From Allomuricauda sp. ARW1Y1 (lineage in GTDB: Bacteria > Bacteroidota > Bacteroidia > Flavobacteriales > Flavobacteriaceae), in assembly GCF_013407935.1 (NCBI RefSeq), contig NZ_JACBZU010000003.1, positions 186,001 through 250,000 of the forward strand: a DNA stretch of 64,000 bases, read 5' to 3'. Of this stretch, positions 24,701 to 33,909 are shown piece by piece. Position 1 is the stretch's first letter. Each line of letters opens with the position of its first letter. The notes under the pieces were generated by a model that ran no database searches, was not told the origin of the DNA, and saw nothing but the letters and a program-made list of their open reading frames with translations. A program made the position numbers and the translations under genes.

Positions 24701-25417
24701 TTATTTTTCCAGATCTGGAGATAACCTGTTCAAGATTTTATCAATGGATTGAATTACCTGTGAAATACGTGTGGTTCCCCCCGAATAGTTATCCTTGTTC
24801 AAGATTAGATTGTTTCTTGCTACAGATGACCTATCAAATATGTTAGGATCATGTACTATGACGTACTGTCTGAACTTAAAATCCTCAATGGAAAGTTCTT
24901 TCAACAAAGGTTTCCAATCATTTAGAAATGCATACTCTACATCAATTATGGCTCGGCTTACCTGTTCTACTTCATTTTCGTAGTAGTTGCTCAATAACCT
25001 ACGGAGTTTATCATCGGATACCTTATCCAGACCATTCGATTTTAAGGTTTCGTACGAATTTGTTATGGCTGCGAACCGTTCAAACTGTAGAATATCGCCT
25101 AACCAAAATTTCAAACTGTCAGGATACTGTTCCTGTTCATGTTCCAAGATTTTAGTAATCGACGAAATGGCTTTTTCAAAGTTTTTGTGGACCTTTTTCA
25201 AATCCATTTTATCTACTTCCAGGTTTTCGCGAATTTGTGCTAGCATTTCCTGTTCAAATGAACGGCTCTTTCTATTTTCGTTCCAATTGTTTACCTGTAG
25301 GGCAATCACTATGCCTATTACTACCAGAATGATTTCGCCAATAGCGTACTTTAGGTATTTTCCGAAGTTTCCTTCTGAAACCAACTGTTTTCTGATTCTT
25401 CTAAAGAGGGCAAACAT
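24701..25417 (-). CDS. DUF6090 family membrane protein
   Basis: The 238-residue protein has the DUF6090 signature at the N-terminus: FRRIRKQLVSEGNFGKYLKYAIGEI leading into one membrane helix (IILVVIGIVIALQVNNWNENRK). The remainder is helical, charged and probably periplasmic. The family is abundant in flavobacteria and has no known role. It lies 4 bp after the esterase gene on the same strand, so the two are co-transcribed. Confidence 0.9.
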   Translation of the reverse strand: MFALFRRIRKQLVSEGNFGKYLKYAIGEIILVVIGIVIALQVNNWNENRKSRSFEQEMLAQIRENLEVDKMDLKKVHKNFEKAISSITKILEHEQEQYPDSLKFWLGDILQFERFAAITNSYETLKSNGLDKVSDDKLRRLLSNYYENEVEQVSRAIIDVEYAFLNDWKPLLKELSIEDFKFRQYVIVHDPNIFDRSSVARNNLILNKDNYSGGTTRISQVIQSIDKILNRLSPDLEK

Positions 25418-25421
25418 ACTT

Positions 25422-27152
25422 CTATCGGTATCTCCAACTGGTTAAATCGGCACCTTGTGGTGCGCTTTCCGCAATACGCTTCATGATTTTGGGCACGTAC
25501 ATGGAATTGTACCGCAAGCGGCTGATGGCGTTCGGCAGTTCTGGGTCGCCGTTCCAGCAATGTTCGGCACGGTCGCCGTACAACACTTCGCCTTCATAAT
25601 AGGGCTCTGTGGTACTTTCCAAAAAGTCTTCCATCAAGTAAACGGCATTGTTCAAATAGTAGTTGTCCATATCTCCGCAGTATATATGGATTTTGCCCCT
25701 TAACTTTGGGCCCAATTTGTCCCAATCCCGTTCCAGAATGTGCCGCAGATCGTAGTTTTCTTTCCAGTATTCGGCGACCTCGTGGTCAATGTCTCCCGTC
25801 ATTTTGTCCCAAATGCGCACAGGATAGCCATCATCACCCTGTGGGGAATAGGTCGCTTCCCAAATATCCCACTGTTGACCCGATCGGGATTTATCGCCCA
25901 AAACCAATTCCAGATGGTTTCCCTGTCGTAAAGTGGATTGGATATCGCCCAAATAATTTCTGTGGGAGGGAACTTCCAATTGCTTGTGTTCGGAATCGTA
26001 ATAATATGCATTATCGTCTTCGTAAATATTGGTAAGGCAGTATGCCCTAAAATCGATGGGGTCTGGACAGGCAGCAAAGCAGCCATTGTACTCATCCGGA
26101 TATTTCACTTGCACGGCCAAGGCTTCCCAGCCTCCGGTGGAGCCCCCGTAGAGAAAACGAGACCAACCCTCGCCCATGCCCCGAAACTCTTTTTCGATAT
26201 ATGGGATAAGTTCATAGGTAATGGCATCACCATAGGGGCCTTGGCTGGCTGAATTAACGGCATACGAATCGTCGTAATAGGGGGTAGGGTGCTGAATTTC
26301 AATGATGAGGAATCGCGGGAAATCGGGTTCGTTCCATCTTTTGTAAAAATCGTAGGCTTCTTGTTGCTGGATGATGTTGTACCCCTCCAAGTCAAACCGT
26401 TCTGAGTATTCAGGTTCCAAATTGGGGTCGGGCGGAGTAGTCCGGAAACCTCCAAAATCGCTTGGAAAATGCCCATGAAAGACCATCAACGGATATTTGG
26501 CCTCGGGGTGTTCTTCAAACCCTTTTGGCAACAATACGTGGGCCCCCAAATACATGTCCCTCCCATAGAATTCGGAGAGCTTTTCCGATTTGATCTTAAT
26601 ATGCTTGATCCACTCGGTATCCTCGGGCTCGGGTATAGGAGGGATGACTTGATCCAAGGTTACGGAAACATTGTCGATGCCATTTTCACCTACTGTTATT
26701 TTGAAAGGTGTACTGTACAGATTGCCGGGAGAGGTGTTCCAATGTTGTCCCTCGCCATTGTCCATAGGAAGTTTCACGGTATGGCCCGTGGACAGATTGA
26801 AGGTTTCATACACATGGAGCAAGGCCTGTACGTTGTATTCGCCAGGGGGAACATCCTTTAAACTGGGGTAGGGGTATCCGAAAATGGATTCATCAAAAGT
26901 AATGGATGTCCCGGGTGCCATATTATCCACGTTCATCCCAAAAATGAGCTGGGTGTTCAATCCATCATTGATTTGAAATCGGGGCTCCTTGCTATCATCG
27001 GTTGACAGCATGAGCAATAGTCGCCCATCTTTGTTTTCTGGACTTACGGTTTCGTCGAATGCGACGGAGATGTCAAATTTCGAGGTCTCTGTTTGGTTAC
27101 AGGACAACATCAATAAGACAAAACAGCAAAAAAATGAGGTGAACTTGGTCAT
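25422..27152 (-). CDS. Secreted esterase-like lipoprotein, alpha/beta hydrolase fold
   Basis: The 576-residue protein begins with a lipoprotein signal (FFCCFVLLMLSCNQ, lipobox LMLSC at about residue 18), so it is probably anchored in the outer membrane or periplasm. An N-terminal beta-rich region (to about 190) precedes an alpha/beta hydrolase domain. The likely nucleophile Ser is in LYGGSTGGWEALAVQ, the acid in YCGDMDNYYLNN and the His in RAEHCWNG. It resembles the enterochelin-esterase-like (Esterase_D) group, but the substrate is unknown. DUF6090 follows after 4 bp. Confidence 0.8.
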   Translation of the reverse strand: MTKFTSFFCCFVLLMLSCNQTETSKFDISVAFDETVSPENKDGRLLLMLSTDDSKEPRFQINDGLNTQLIFGMNVDNMAPGTSITFDESIFGYPYPSLKDVPPGEYNVQALLHVYETFNLSTGHTVKLPMDNGEGQHWNTSPGNLYSTPFKITVGENGIDNVSVTLDQVIPPIPEPEDTEWIKHIKIKSEKLSEFYGRDMYLGAHVLLPKGFEEHPEAKYPLMVFHGHFPSDFGGFRTTPPDPNLEPEYSERFDLEGYNIIQQQEAYDFYKRWNEPDFPRFLIIEIQHPTPYYDDSYAVNSASQGPYGDAITYELIPYIEKEFRGMGEGWSRFLYGGSTGGWEALAVQVKYPDEYNGCFAACPDPIDFRAYCLTNIYEDDNAYYYDSEHKQLEVPSHRNYLGDIQSTLRQGNHLELVLGDKSRSGQQWDIWEATYSPQGDDGYPVRIWDKMTGDIDHEVAEYWKENYDLRHILERDWDKLGPKLRGKIHIYCGDMDNYYLNNAVYLMEDFLESTTEPYYEGEVLYGDRAEHCWNGDPELPNAISRLRYNSMYVPKIMKRIAESAPQGADLTSWRYR

Positions 27153-27200
27153 AACGGTTGGATTTTAGATAGTTAAGATAGTCCATTCTAACCGTAAAGA

Positions 27201-27238
27201 AAAAATCCCCGACATTTAAAATTTTAAACATCGGGGAT
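27201..27238 (-). terminator. Rho-independent terminator after ppdK
   Basis: On the minus strand an 8-bp GC-rich stem, ATCCCCGA with TCGGGGAT, encloses a further A/T stem separated by a 2x2 mismatch. It is followed by TTTTTTC. It sits directly downstream of the ppdK stop at 27266. Confidence 0.85.
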
Positions 27239-27265
27239 CAAAACAAAATGGTTGGTTACATATGC

Positions 27266-29986
27266 TTACATAAGGGCGGCTTGCGCTGCAGCTACCCGTG
27301 CAATGGGTACCCTAAATGGGGAACAACTTACGTAGTTCATGCCCACTTTTTGGCAGAACGCAACCGAGCTAGGTTCACCACCATGTTCGCCACAGATACC
27401 TACTTTAAGATTGGATTTGGTCTTACGTCCCAACTGGGTTCCCATTTCCACCAATTGTCCCACACCTTCTTGATCCAATACTTCAAAAGGATCATGTTTT
27501 AGAATACCTTTTTCGAGATAGGTTGGGAGGAACTTTCCTGAGTCGTCCCTGGAGTATCCAAAAGTCATCTGGGTCAAATCGTTGGTTCCGAAGGAAAAGA
27601 AATCCGCATCTTCGGCGATCTTGTCGGCAATCAATGTGGCCCTTGGGGTTTCCATCATGGTACCTACGGAATACTCCACAGTATCCTTACGTTTTTTAAA
27701 CACCTCCTCAGCGGTGGCATCAATTATGGCCTTTTGTTGTTTGAACTCTTCCACAGTGCCTACCAACGGAACCATAATTTCAGGTTTTACAATGATACCG
27801 TCTTTTTTTACTTTGAGCGCTGCTTCCAAGATGGCTTGGGTCTGCATTTCGGTGATTTCCGGATATGAAGTGCCCAATCGACAACCACGGTGTCCCATCA
27901 TGGGGTTGAATTCTTCCAACTCGGCCACTTTACTTTTTACGGCTGATAGCGAAATATGTAAATCTTCGGCCAATTCTTTTTGGGTAGCCAGTTGATGAGG
28001 TACAAACTCGTGCAATGGGGGATCTAACAATCGAACGGTTACTGGGTAGCCCTCCATGGCCCTAAAGATGCCTTCAAAGTCACTGCGTTGCATGGGCAAT
28101 AGTTCTTTTAAGGCCTGTCTGCGTCCTTTAACGGTGTCTGCCAAAATCATTTCGCGCATGGCCTTGATGCGGTCTACCTCAAAGAACATGTGCTCGGTAC
28201 GGGTCAACCCAATACCTTTGGCACCGAAGTTCCTGGCAACCAAAGCATCTTTGGGAGTATCTGCATTGGTTCTAACATCCAAAGTGGCGTAGGTATCGGA
28301 TAGATTCATTAAGTCAGCGAACTCACCACTGAGTTCTGGTTCTTTGGTGGCTACTTTTCCTTCCAAAATATTACCTGTGGAACCATTGATGGAAATCCAA
28401 TCTCCTTCGTGATATTCATGGTCGCCCACTTTTAGTGTTCTGTTCTTATAGTTGATTTTTAACGCTCCTGCTCCGGATACACAACATTTGCCTATTCCAC
28501 GCGCAACAACGGCAGCGTGGGAGGTCATCCCACCGCGAGCGGTCACGATACCTTTGGCAATATGCATCCCTTCCACATCCTCTGGGGAGGTTTCAACCCG
28601 AACTAGAATACTGTTCTTGAACTTGGATGCTTCATCTGCAAAGAATACGATTTGACCCGTTGCAGCACCGGGAGAGGCCGGTAGCCCTTGTGCGATGACA
28701 TCGGCCTCATTCAAAGCCTCAGGGTCAAAGACTGGGTGTAGCAGTTCGTTGAGCTTATTGGGTTCAATGCGCTTGAGCGCTGTTTTTTCATCGATCAATC
28801 CCTCTTTGAGCAGATCCATGGCAATCTTTACCATGGCTGCACCGGTTCGTTTACCATTTCGGGTCTGAAGAATCCAAAGTTTACCCTGCTGGATGGTAAA
28901 CTCCATGTCCTGCATATCTTGGTAATGGGTCTCCAATTTATTTTGATATTCGAAGAGTTCCTTATAGATGTCAGGCATCAATTCTTCCAATGATGGATAT
29001 TTTTCCTTGCGTTCCTCTTCGTCGATTTGCGCAAGTCTCGCCCAGCGTTGGGAACCAAGCAGGGTAATTTGCTGCGGTGTACGTACTCCGGCCACCACGT
29101 CTTCGCCTTGGGCATTAATCAGGTATTCGCCATTGAACATATTTTCGCCGGTCCCGGCATCCCTCGTAAAGCAAACCCCTGTTCCGGAATCTTCGCCCAT
29201 ATTACCAAATACCATGGCCTGTACGTTTACTGCGGTACCCCAATCTTCGGGATACCCGTTCATTTTACGGTAATAAATGGCTCGGTCACCGTTCCAGCTA
29301 TCAAAAACAGCCAAAATGGCTCCCCAAAGCTGGTCCCATGGGTTGGTAGGGAAGGGTTTGCCCGTTCTTTTTTTGACGATGTCCTTAAAATCGTATACGA
29401 GATCTTGCAGGTCTTGTACCGTAAATTGGGTGTCCTGTTCGATTCTCCTCTTATCTTTTAAATGGTCTATGATTTCTTCAAATGGGTCCAAATCGTCCTT
29501 GGATTCTGGTTTGAGGCCCATGACCACACTGCTGTACATTTGGATGAATCGACGATAGGAGTCCCAGGCGAAACGCTCGTTGCCCGTCATTTTAATGACT
29601 CCTTTTATGGATTCATCGTTGAGTCCCAAGTTCAGCACGGTGTCCATCATGCCCGGCATGGAAACCCTAGCGCCAGAGCGTACCGAAATCAATAGTGGAT
29701 TTTCATCATCTCCAAAAATGGCACCCATAGTTTGCTCAATATTGGTAATGGCATCCCTTACCTCGGGTTCAATGCGCTGGATGACCGCTTCTTTTCCTTC
29801 CTCGTTGTATTGGGTGCATACTTCTGTGGTTATGGTAAAGCCAGGTGGCACGGGTATTCCTATTCGACTCATTTCGGCAAGGTTGGCTCCCTTTCCTCCG
29901 AGCAGGTTCTTCATTTCGCGTCCACCATCGGCCTTTTTGTTGCCGAAGGAATAGACGCTGAGTTGATTTGCTGTGAGTGTTTCCAT
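27266..29986 (-). CDS. ppdK: Pyruvate, phosphate dikinase
   Basis: This 906-residue cytoplasmic enzyme interconverts pyruvate + ATP + Pi and PEP + AMP + PPi. The ATP-grasp domain has LGGKGANLAEM and SVRSGARVSMPGMMDTVLNLG. The central swivelling phosphohistidine domain has GGMTSHAAVVARGIGKCCV (catalytic His in TSHA). The C-terminal PEP/pyruvate TIM barrel has RTEHMFF, MGHRGCRLG and VGICGEHGGEP with the catalytic Cys. Length is standard. A perfect FNR-type box lies 74-85 bp upstream of the ATG, suggesting induction with the stress island. PPi-dependent glycolysis would save ATP under energy limitation (inference). Confidence 0.97.
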   Translation of the reverse strand: METLTANQLSVYSFGNKKADGGREMKNLLGGKGANLAEMSRIGIPVPPGFTITTEVCTQYNEEGKEAVIQRIEPEVRDAITNIEQTMGAIFGDDENPLLISVRSGARVSMPGMMDTVLNLGLNDESIKGVIKMTGNERFAWDSYRRFIQMYSSVVMGLKPESKDDLDPFEEIIDHLKDKRRIEQDTQFTVQDLQDLVYDFKDIVKKRTGKPFPTNPWDQLWGAILAVFDSWNGDRAIYYRKMNGYPEDWGTAVNVQAMVFGNMGEDSGTGVCFTRDAGTGENMFNGEYLINAQGEDVVAGVRTPQQITLLGSQRWARLAQIDEEERKEKYPSLEELMPDIYKELFEYQNKLETHYQDMQDMEFTIQQGKLWILQTRNGKRTGAAMVKIAMDLLKEGLIDEKTALKRIEPNKLNELLHPVFDPEALNEADVIAQGLPASPGAATGQIVFFADEASKFKNSILVRVETSPEDVEGMHIAKGIVTARGGMTSHAAVVARGIGKCCVSGAGALKINYKNRTLKVGDHEYHEGDWISINGSTGNILEGKVATKEPELSGEFADLMNLSDTYATLDVRTNADTPKDALVARNFGAKGIGLTRTEHMFFEVDRIKAMREMILADTVKGRRQALKELLPMQRSDFEGIFRAMEGYPVTVRLLDPPLHEFVPHQLATQKELAEDLHISLSAVKSKVAELEEFNPMMGHRGCRLGTSYPEITEMQTQAILEAALKVKKDGIIVKPEIMVPLVGTVEEFKQQKAIIDATAEEVFKKRKDTVEYSVGTMMETPRATLIADKIAEDADFFSFGTNDLTQMTFGYSRDDSGKFLPTYLEKGILKHDPFEVLDQEGVGQLVEMGTQLGRKTKSNLKVGICGEHGGEPSSVAFCQKVGMNYVSCSPFRVPIARVAAAQAALM

Positions 29987-30028
29987 CTTTTTATCTATTA
30001 AGAGATTGATACATGCTAATTGTTCCTG

Positions 30029-30071
30029 TAAAATTACTGGCTAACCTATCCGCAGAATATGATATAAATCA
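30029..30071 (-). promoter_or_regulatory. Perfect FNR-type box plus -7 box for ppdK
   Basis: TGAT-ATAA-ATCA spans 30060-30071. On the minus strand TAATTTTA (5 of 6 fixed bases of TAnnTTTG) spans 30036-30029. Centres are 33 bp apart, and the predicted start is near 30022, 36 bp before the ATG. Confidence 0.6.
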
Positions 30072-30254
30072 GGATTTTGACCAAGAAGGGTTTGATAACG
30101 TGGTCTTTAAGAGGGCAAATTAAAAATGCGCCAAATTTTTGCGAAAATTTTATCCAAATGAGGTTGAAATACCATCAAAATGTATTGGAAAACCAAAAAA
30201 AATAAAAAAATATGGGGTGCTTTTTCCTTTGAAATCAAGGCTTTAGGAAATAAC

Positions 30255-30297
30255 TGACATATATCATCTTTTAAAAATATTTCGCAATAGATCTTTG
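30255..30297 (+). promoter_or_regulatory. FNR-type box plus -7 box for yceI-porin
   Basis: TGAC-ATAT-ATCA spans 30255-30266, one base from symmetry. GATCTTTG (5 of 6 fixed bases) spans 30290-30297. Centres are 33 bp apart, and the ATG at 30319 lies just downstream. Confidence 0.5.
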
Positions 30298-30318
30298 TCC
30301 CATCAAAAACCAAAAACT

Positions 30319-30921
30319 ATGCAATATCATATCACACATCGACCTTCGCTTTTAAAAGCAGTCATTTTTTGGCTATCGTTCGCCCTTGTTCCGATGGCAC
30401 TTTTTGCACAAGATTTTACCCTCAATAATTCGGAAGGAGAAGTACTGGTTACAGGAACTTCCACCTTGCACGATTGGGAAGAAGTGGCAGAGCAAAAATC
30501 AGGTTCCATCAATTTGGACAAGACGGGAGAACTGCCCCAAATCACATCCTTAAAGTTTGTGGTAGAAGCGGAAAGCTTAAAAAGTGGTAAAGGAGCCATG
30601 GACAAAAACACCTATAAGGCCTTGGATACCAAAACCCACAAACAAATTGTGTTTGAGATGAAGAACGTGAAAAGCATTTCGCCCATCACAGCCACTTCCA
30701 ACAAATACAAAGTAGTGGCAACAGGCAACCTGACCATTTCGGGAAGTACCAAGACCATTGACCTGCCTTTTAACCTAAGTATCAACGGTGACAAGGTGGT
30801 CCTGGAAGGCAAAAAGGCCCTGAAAATGACCGATTACAATATTGAACCTCCCAAAGCTCTTTTGGGAACGATTACCACTGGAGATGACATCGAGGTTCAC
30901 TTCAATACCGTTTGGAAATAA
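30319..30921 (+). CDS. YceI-family periplasmic protein
   Basis: ATG 30319 (QYHITHRPSLLKAV) is preferred to a TTG 24 bp upstream. It gives 200 residues with a signal peptide cleaved near ALFAQ. The mature part is a YceI lipocalin-like barrel with TSTLHDWEE, FVVEAESLKSGKGAMD and LPFNLSI. YceI proteins bind isoprenoid lipids such as polyprenyl-quinones. The porin gene follows after 35 bp, and another YceI-like gene comes after the porin. Expression from an FNR-type box points to an envelope or quinone-related role under low energy (inference). Confidence 0.88.
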   Translation: MQYHITHRPSLLKAVIFWLSFALVPMALFAQDFTLNNSEGEVLVTGTSTLHDWEEVAEQKSGSINLDKTGELPQITSLKFVVEAESLKSGKGAMDKNTYKALDTKTHKQIVFEMKNVKSISPITATSNKYKVVATGNLTISGSTKTIDLPFNLSINGDKVVLEGKKALKMTDYNIEPPKALLGTITTGDDIEVHFNTVWK

Positions 30922-30956
30922 TTTAATCTTAATACTCAACTAATAAATCTACAATC

Positions 30957-32219
30957 ATGAAAAAATACACAAAATTTGGATTGTTGGCTACTGCTTTCCT
31001 AGTTAGCCTATCGGGATTTTCCCAAAACCGTCAACTCGACAACTTCCGTAACCCGGACAAAACAGGCATCAATGTATTTGAGGCCCCTAAGGATTCCGTT
31101 TCCACTTTCGATGGGATTAAGGTACGTGTGGGAGGATCTTCTACACTGCAATTTCAGGCTATCGACCATGAAAACTCTGGAGCCGTGGAGCTGATCGAGA
31201 TCGGGGACAACTTTAACTTGGCAACGGCCAACTTGGATTTGGACGTGGCCTTGGCCAAAGGGGTGCGTATGCACCTAAGAACCTATTTATCTTCGCGTCA
31301 CCACCCCGAACCTTATGTAAAGGGAGGGTATTTGCAAGTTGATAATTTGGATTTCATCAGTCCTGGATTCTTGGAGAATACCATGAAGTACCTTACCATT
31401 AAGGTGGGTCACATGGAAAACAACTATGGTGATGCCCACTTCAGAAGAACGGACAACGCACAGGCCATGCACAACCCTTTTGTAGGAAACTTGATCATGG
31501 ATGCCTTTACCACAGAGGTAGGTGGGGAAGTATACTTTAGAAAGAACGGTTTCATTGGGATGTTCGGGCTTTCCAATGGAAAATTGAACCAAGCTGTTAC
31601 CAACCCAGAGACTACAGGAGCCTCCATTTTGGCCAAATTGGGTTACGATGGTCAAATCAATGAAGATTTGCGATTGAGACTTACAGGTTCCATGTACAGC
31701 ACCAACAAATCAGGACGGGTATACCTTTACAGTGCAGACCGTGCAGGATCAAGATATTACTTGGTGATGGAGGATACAGAGGCATCCGCCACCAGCAACT
31801 TCAGATCAGGTAGGTACAACCCAGGATTCAACAATGAGATTACTGCCTTTATGATTAATCCATTTGTGAAATACAAAGGATTGGAATTCTTTGGTACCAT
31901 TGAAACTGCTTCGGGAAGAAGCAATGGGGAAACCGAAGATAGAAAGGCTACTCAGTTGGCCGGTGAATTGATCTACAGATTTGGAAACAATGAAAACTTC
32001 TATTTGGCTACCCGTTACAATACAGTAACTTCCGATGACCCTTCCGGTTCCGAAGTGACTATTGACAGGTTCCAATTGGGCGGTGGCGTATTCTTGACCA
32101 AGAACATTTTGGCAAAAATAGAATACGTAAACCAACAGTATGATGGATTCGATACCACTAGTATCTTCAACGAAGGTCAGTTTAAAGGACTTTTGTTGGA
32201 AGCGGTGATCAGCTTCTAG
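30957..32219 (+). CDS. Outer-membrane porin-like beta-barrel protein
   Basis: The 420-residue protein has a signal peptide (KKYTKFGLLATAFLVSLSGFSQ) and a beta-barrel-like repetition of amphipathic strands ending in the aromatic C-terminus LLLEAVISF, typical of outer-membrane proteins. Segments such as MKYLTIKVGHMENNYGDAHFRR resemble phosphate-selective or generic flavobacterial porins. Substrate cannot be told. It follows yceI by 35 bp and is followed by a hairpin at 32239-32268. Confidence 0.8.
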   Translation: MKKYTKFGLLATAFLVSLSGFSQNRQLDNFRNPDKTGINVFEAPKDSVSTFDGIKVRVGGSSTLQFQAIDHENSGAVELIEIGDNFNLATANLDLDVALAKGVRMHLRTYLSSRHHPEPYVKGGYLQVDNLDFISPGFLENTMKYLTIKVGHMENNYGDAHFRRTDNAQAMHNPFVGNLIMDAFTTEVGGEVYFRKNGFIGMFGLSNGKLNQAVTNPETTGASILAKLGYDGQINEDLRLRLTGSMYSTNKSGRVYLYSADRAGSRYYLVMEDTEASATSNFRSGRYNPGFNNEITAFMINPFVKYKGLEFFGTIETASGRSNGETEDRKATQLAGELIYRFGNNENFYLATRYNTVTSDDPSGSEVTIDRFQLGGGVFLTKNILAKIEYVNQQYDGFDTTSIFNEGQFKGLLLEAVISF

Positions 32220-32238
32220 AAATTATAAATGTTCAAAA

Positions 32239-32268
32239 AAGACCTAGGGCAATAATGTCCTAGGTCTT
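32239..32268 (+). terminator. Hairpin after the porin gene, probable terminator
   Basis: A perfect 10-bp stem, AAGACCTAGG with CCTAGGTCTT, has a 10-nt loop. The trailing sequence GGATATTAAAATTG is A/T-rich but has no clean T-run, so termination may be partial, allowing some read-through into the second YceI gene. Confidence 0.6.
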
Positions 32269-32297
32269 GGATATTAAAATTGTTATATTTAAGTATC

Positions 32298-32897
32298 ATG
32301 ATAACCTCTATTCCACAAATAACGAAAACACTTTTCATTGGCCTCGTGCTTGTGTCTTGGTTTTCCTTTAGCGACCCTGAACGGGAGACTAAGGTAAGGG
32401 TGGAGCCACAAAGCGAGGTAGTGATCGCTGGTACTACCAATGTCAATAACTTTACCTGCAAATACAATTTACAGGAATTGGAGGTACCCATTCGTTTGAT
32501 CTACGACGAAAAATCTGAGCATATTCTTTTTAGGAATGCTGAGCTAAAGCTGGTCAATGATTGTTTTGATTGCGGAGGAAAGGCCATCAACAGGGATTTT
32601 CAAGAGTTGCTCAAAACGGAGAAGCATCCGCAAGTCGGGCTAAGATTATTGTACGTAGAGCCCCCATCTGTCAATCAAAATATGGTGAGTGTTGGCTTGG
32701 AGATCAAAATCGCCGGGGTTACCCGCAAGTACCAGACCCTATTGCAATGTGAGCAGGCCAAGGATATTTGCGTAAAGGGTACTTTAGACTTGAAATTGAG
32801 TGATTTTGAGTTGAAAGCTCCCAAAAAAATGCTGGGTATGATTAAGGTAGACGACGAAATCAAAGTGCATGTTACCCTTCAAATGAGCGAAATCTAA
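32298..32897 (+). CDS. YceI-like exported protein
   Basis: ATG 32298 (ITSIPQITKTLFIGLVLVSWFSF) is chosen over TTG 32280. It gives 199 residues with a hydrophobic leader. The mature region has the YceI-like features VIAGTTNVNNFTCKY, LEIKIAGVTRKY and LKLSDFELKAPKKMLGMIKVDDEIKVH. It is more diverged than the upstream copy and contains extra Cys residues (NDCFDCGG, LLQCEQAKDIC) that could form disulfides. A terminator follows at 32922. Confidence 0.8.
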   Translation: MITSIPQITKTLFIGLVLVSWFSFSDPERETKVRVEPQSEVVIAGTTNVNNFTCKYNLQELEVPIRLIYDEKSEHILFRNAELKLVNDCFDCGGKAINRDFQELLKTEKHPQVGLRLLYVEPPSVNQNMVSVGLEIKIAGVTRKYQTLLQCEQAKDICVKGTLDLKLSDFELKAPKKMLGMIKVDDEIKVHVTLQMSEI

Positions 32898-32921
32898 GCA
32901 TTGTATGCTGTTAGGGTAAAG

Positions 32922-32957
32922 AAATCCGTTTTGATAAAATTATCTAACGGATTTTTT
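32922..32957 (+). terminator. Rho-independent terminator after the second YceI gene
   Basis: The stem AAATCCGTT with AACGGATTT encloses an inner GATAA/TTATC stem, and is followed by TTTTTGTTT. Confidence 0.8.
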
Positions 32958-33037
32958 GTTTGAGCACATATTTCATAAAACCAATAATCAGTATCTTGTG
33001 TGCTACATAAATAACTGAAACTAAACAAATACTTCAA

Positions 33038-33904
33038 ATGAAACGATTACCATTGACAAAGGGTATACTTGCGTTGGCCTTTGTGCTATTGACAACCACT
33101 TTTTACGCTCAGGACAACTTTGGTGGACTTGCACTTTATACCGTTAGGGACAACATGGGAGAAGATGCCAAAGGCACTCTTCAAAAAGTTGCCGACGCGG
33201 GCTATGCTTACATAGAGGCAGCAGGCTACAATGAAGGAAAATTTTACGGAATGGACCCAAAGGAGTTCAAATCCTATCTAGAAAGTATTGGATTGACTCC
33301 TGTTAGTACCCACATGGGAATGGTTACTTTGGACAATGCTGATCAATTGATCGCCGATACCAAAGCGGCTGGCTTTACCTATTTTACCATTCCTGTACCA
33401 CCTATGGGTATGTTCACTTTTGATCGCGAGAACAGGACAATGGGGATGAAAGGTACCATGGAAGATTTTGCCAACGTACTGACAACCTTGGGGAAAAAAT
33501 GTGAGGCCGCAGGATTAAAGCTATTGTACCACAACCATGATTTTGAATACAAGGACAATGAAGATGGCATAAAGCCTATTGACTATCTATTGGAAAACAC
33601 AGACCCGGAATATGTCAATTTTCAGATGGACCTCTATTGGGTGACGAAAGCCGGTGCTGATCCAGTGGCCTATTTTGAGAAATATCCCGGCAGGTTCAAA
33701 CTATGGCATGTTAAGGATATGGACGACGAAGGGCGATTCGCCCCTGTTGGTGAGGGAAACATTGATTTTGGTAGAATTTTGAACGAGAAAGAGGCTTCGG
33801 GAATGCAAATGTATTTTGTGGAGCAGGACAGAACTTGGGACAAGGAACCATTGGAAGTGATCAAAATCAGCCATAAAGCGTTGAAAGCGATAGGGTTTCA
33901 ATAA
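33038..33904 (+). CDS. Secreted sugar phosphate isomerase/epimerase-like protein
   Basis: The 288-residue protein has a signal peptide (LTKGILALAFVLLTTTFYAQ) followed by a xylose-isomerase-like TIM barrel. Likely metal ligands are in YHNHDFE, QMDLYW (Asp), LWHVKDMD (His) and FVEQDRTW. Export to the periplasm separates it from cytoplasmic sugar isomerases. Related periplasmic proteins in Bacteroidota accompany keto-sugar and Gfo/Idh/MocA pathways, but the substrate is unknown. It stands alone, with a terminator before it and a tRNA after it. Confidence 0.85.
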   Translation: MKRLPLTKGILALAFVLLTTTFYAQDNFGGLALYTVRDNMGEDAKGTLQKVADAGYAYIEAAGYNEGKFYGMDPKEFKSYLESIGLTPVSTHMGMVTLDNADQLIADTKAAGFTYFTIPVPPMGMFTFDRENRTMGMKGTMEDFANVLTTLGKKCEAAGLKLLYHNHDFEYKDNEDGIKPIDYLLENTDPEYVNFQMDLYWVTKAGADPVAYFEKYPGRFKLWHVKDMDDEGRFAPVGEGNIDFGRILNEKEASGMQMYFVEQDRTWDKEPLEVIKISHKALKAIGFQ

Positions 33905-33909
33905 AAACC

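Larger units (their letters stand above)
29987..30318. other. Divergent ppdK / yceI intergenic region
   Basis: These 332 bp hold no gene. They contain two FNR-type boxes in opposite promoter arrangements (30029-30071 for ppdK, 30255-30297 for yceI), separated by a very A/T-rich spacer (about 30105-30230). The two flanking operons are probably switched together. Confidence 0.55.
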
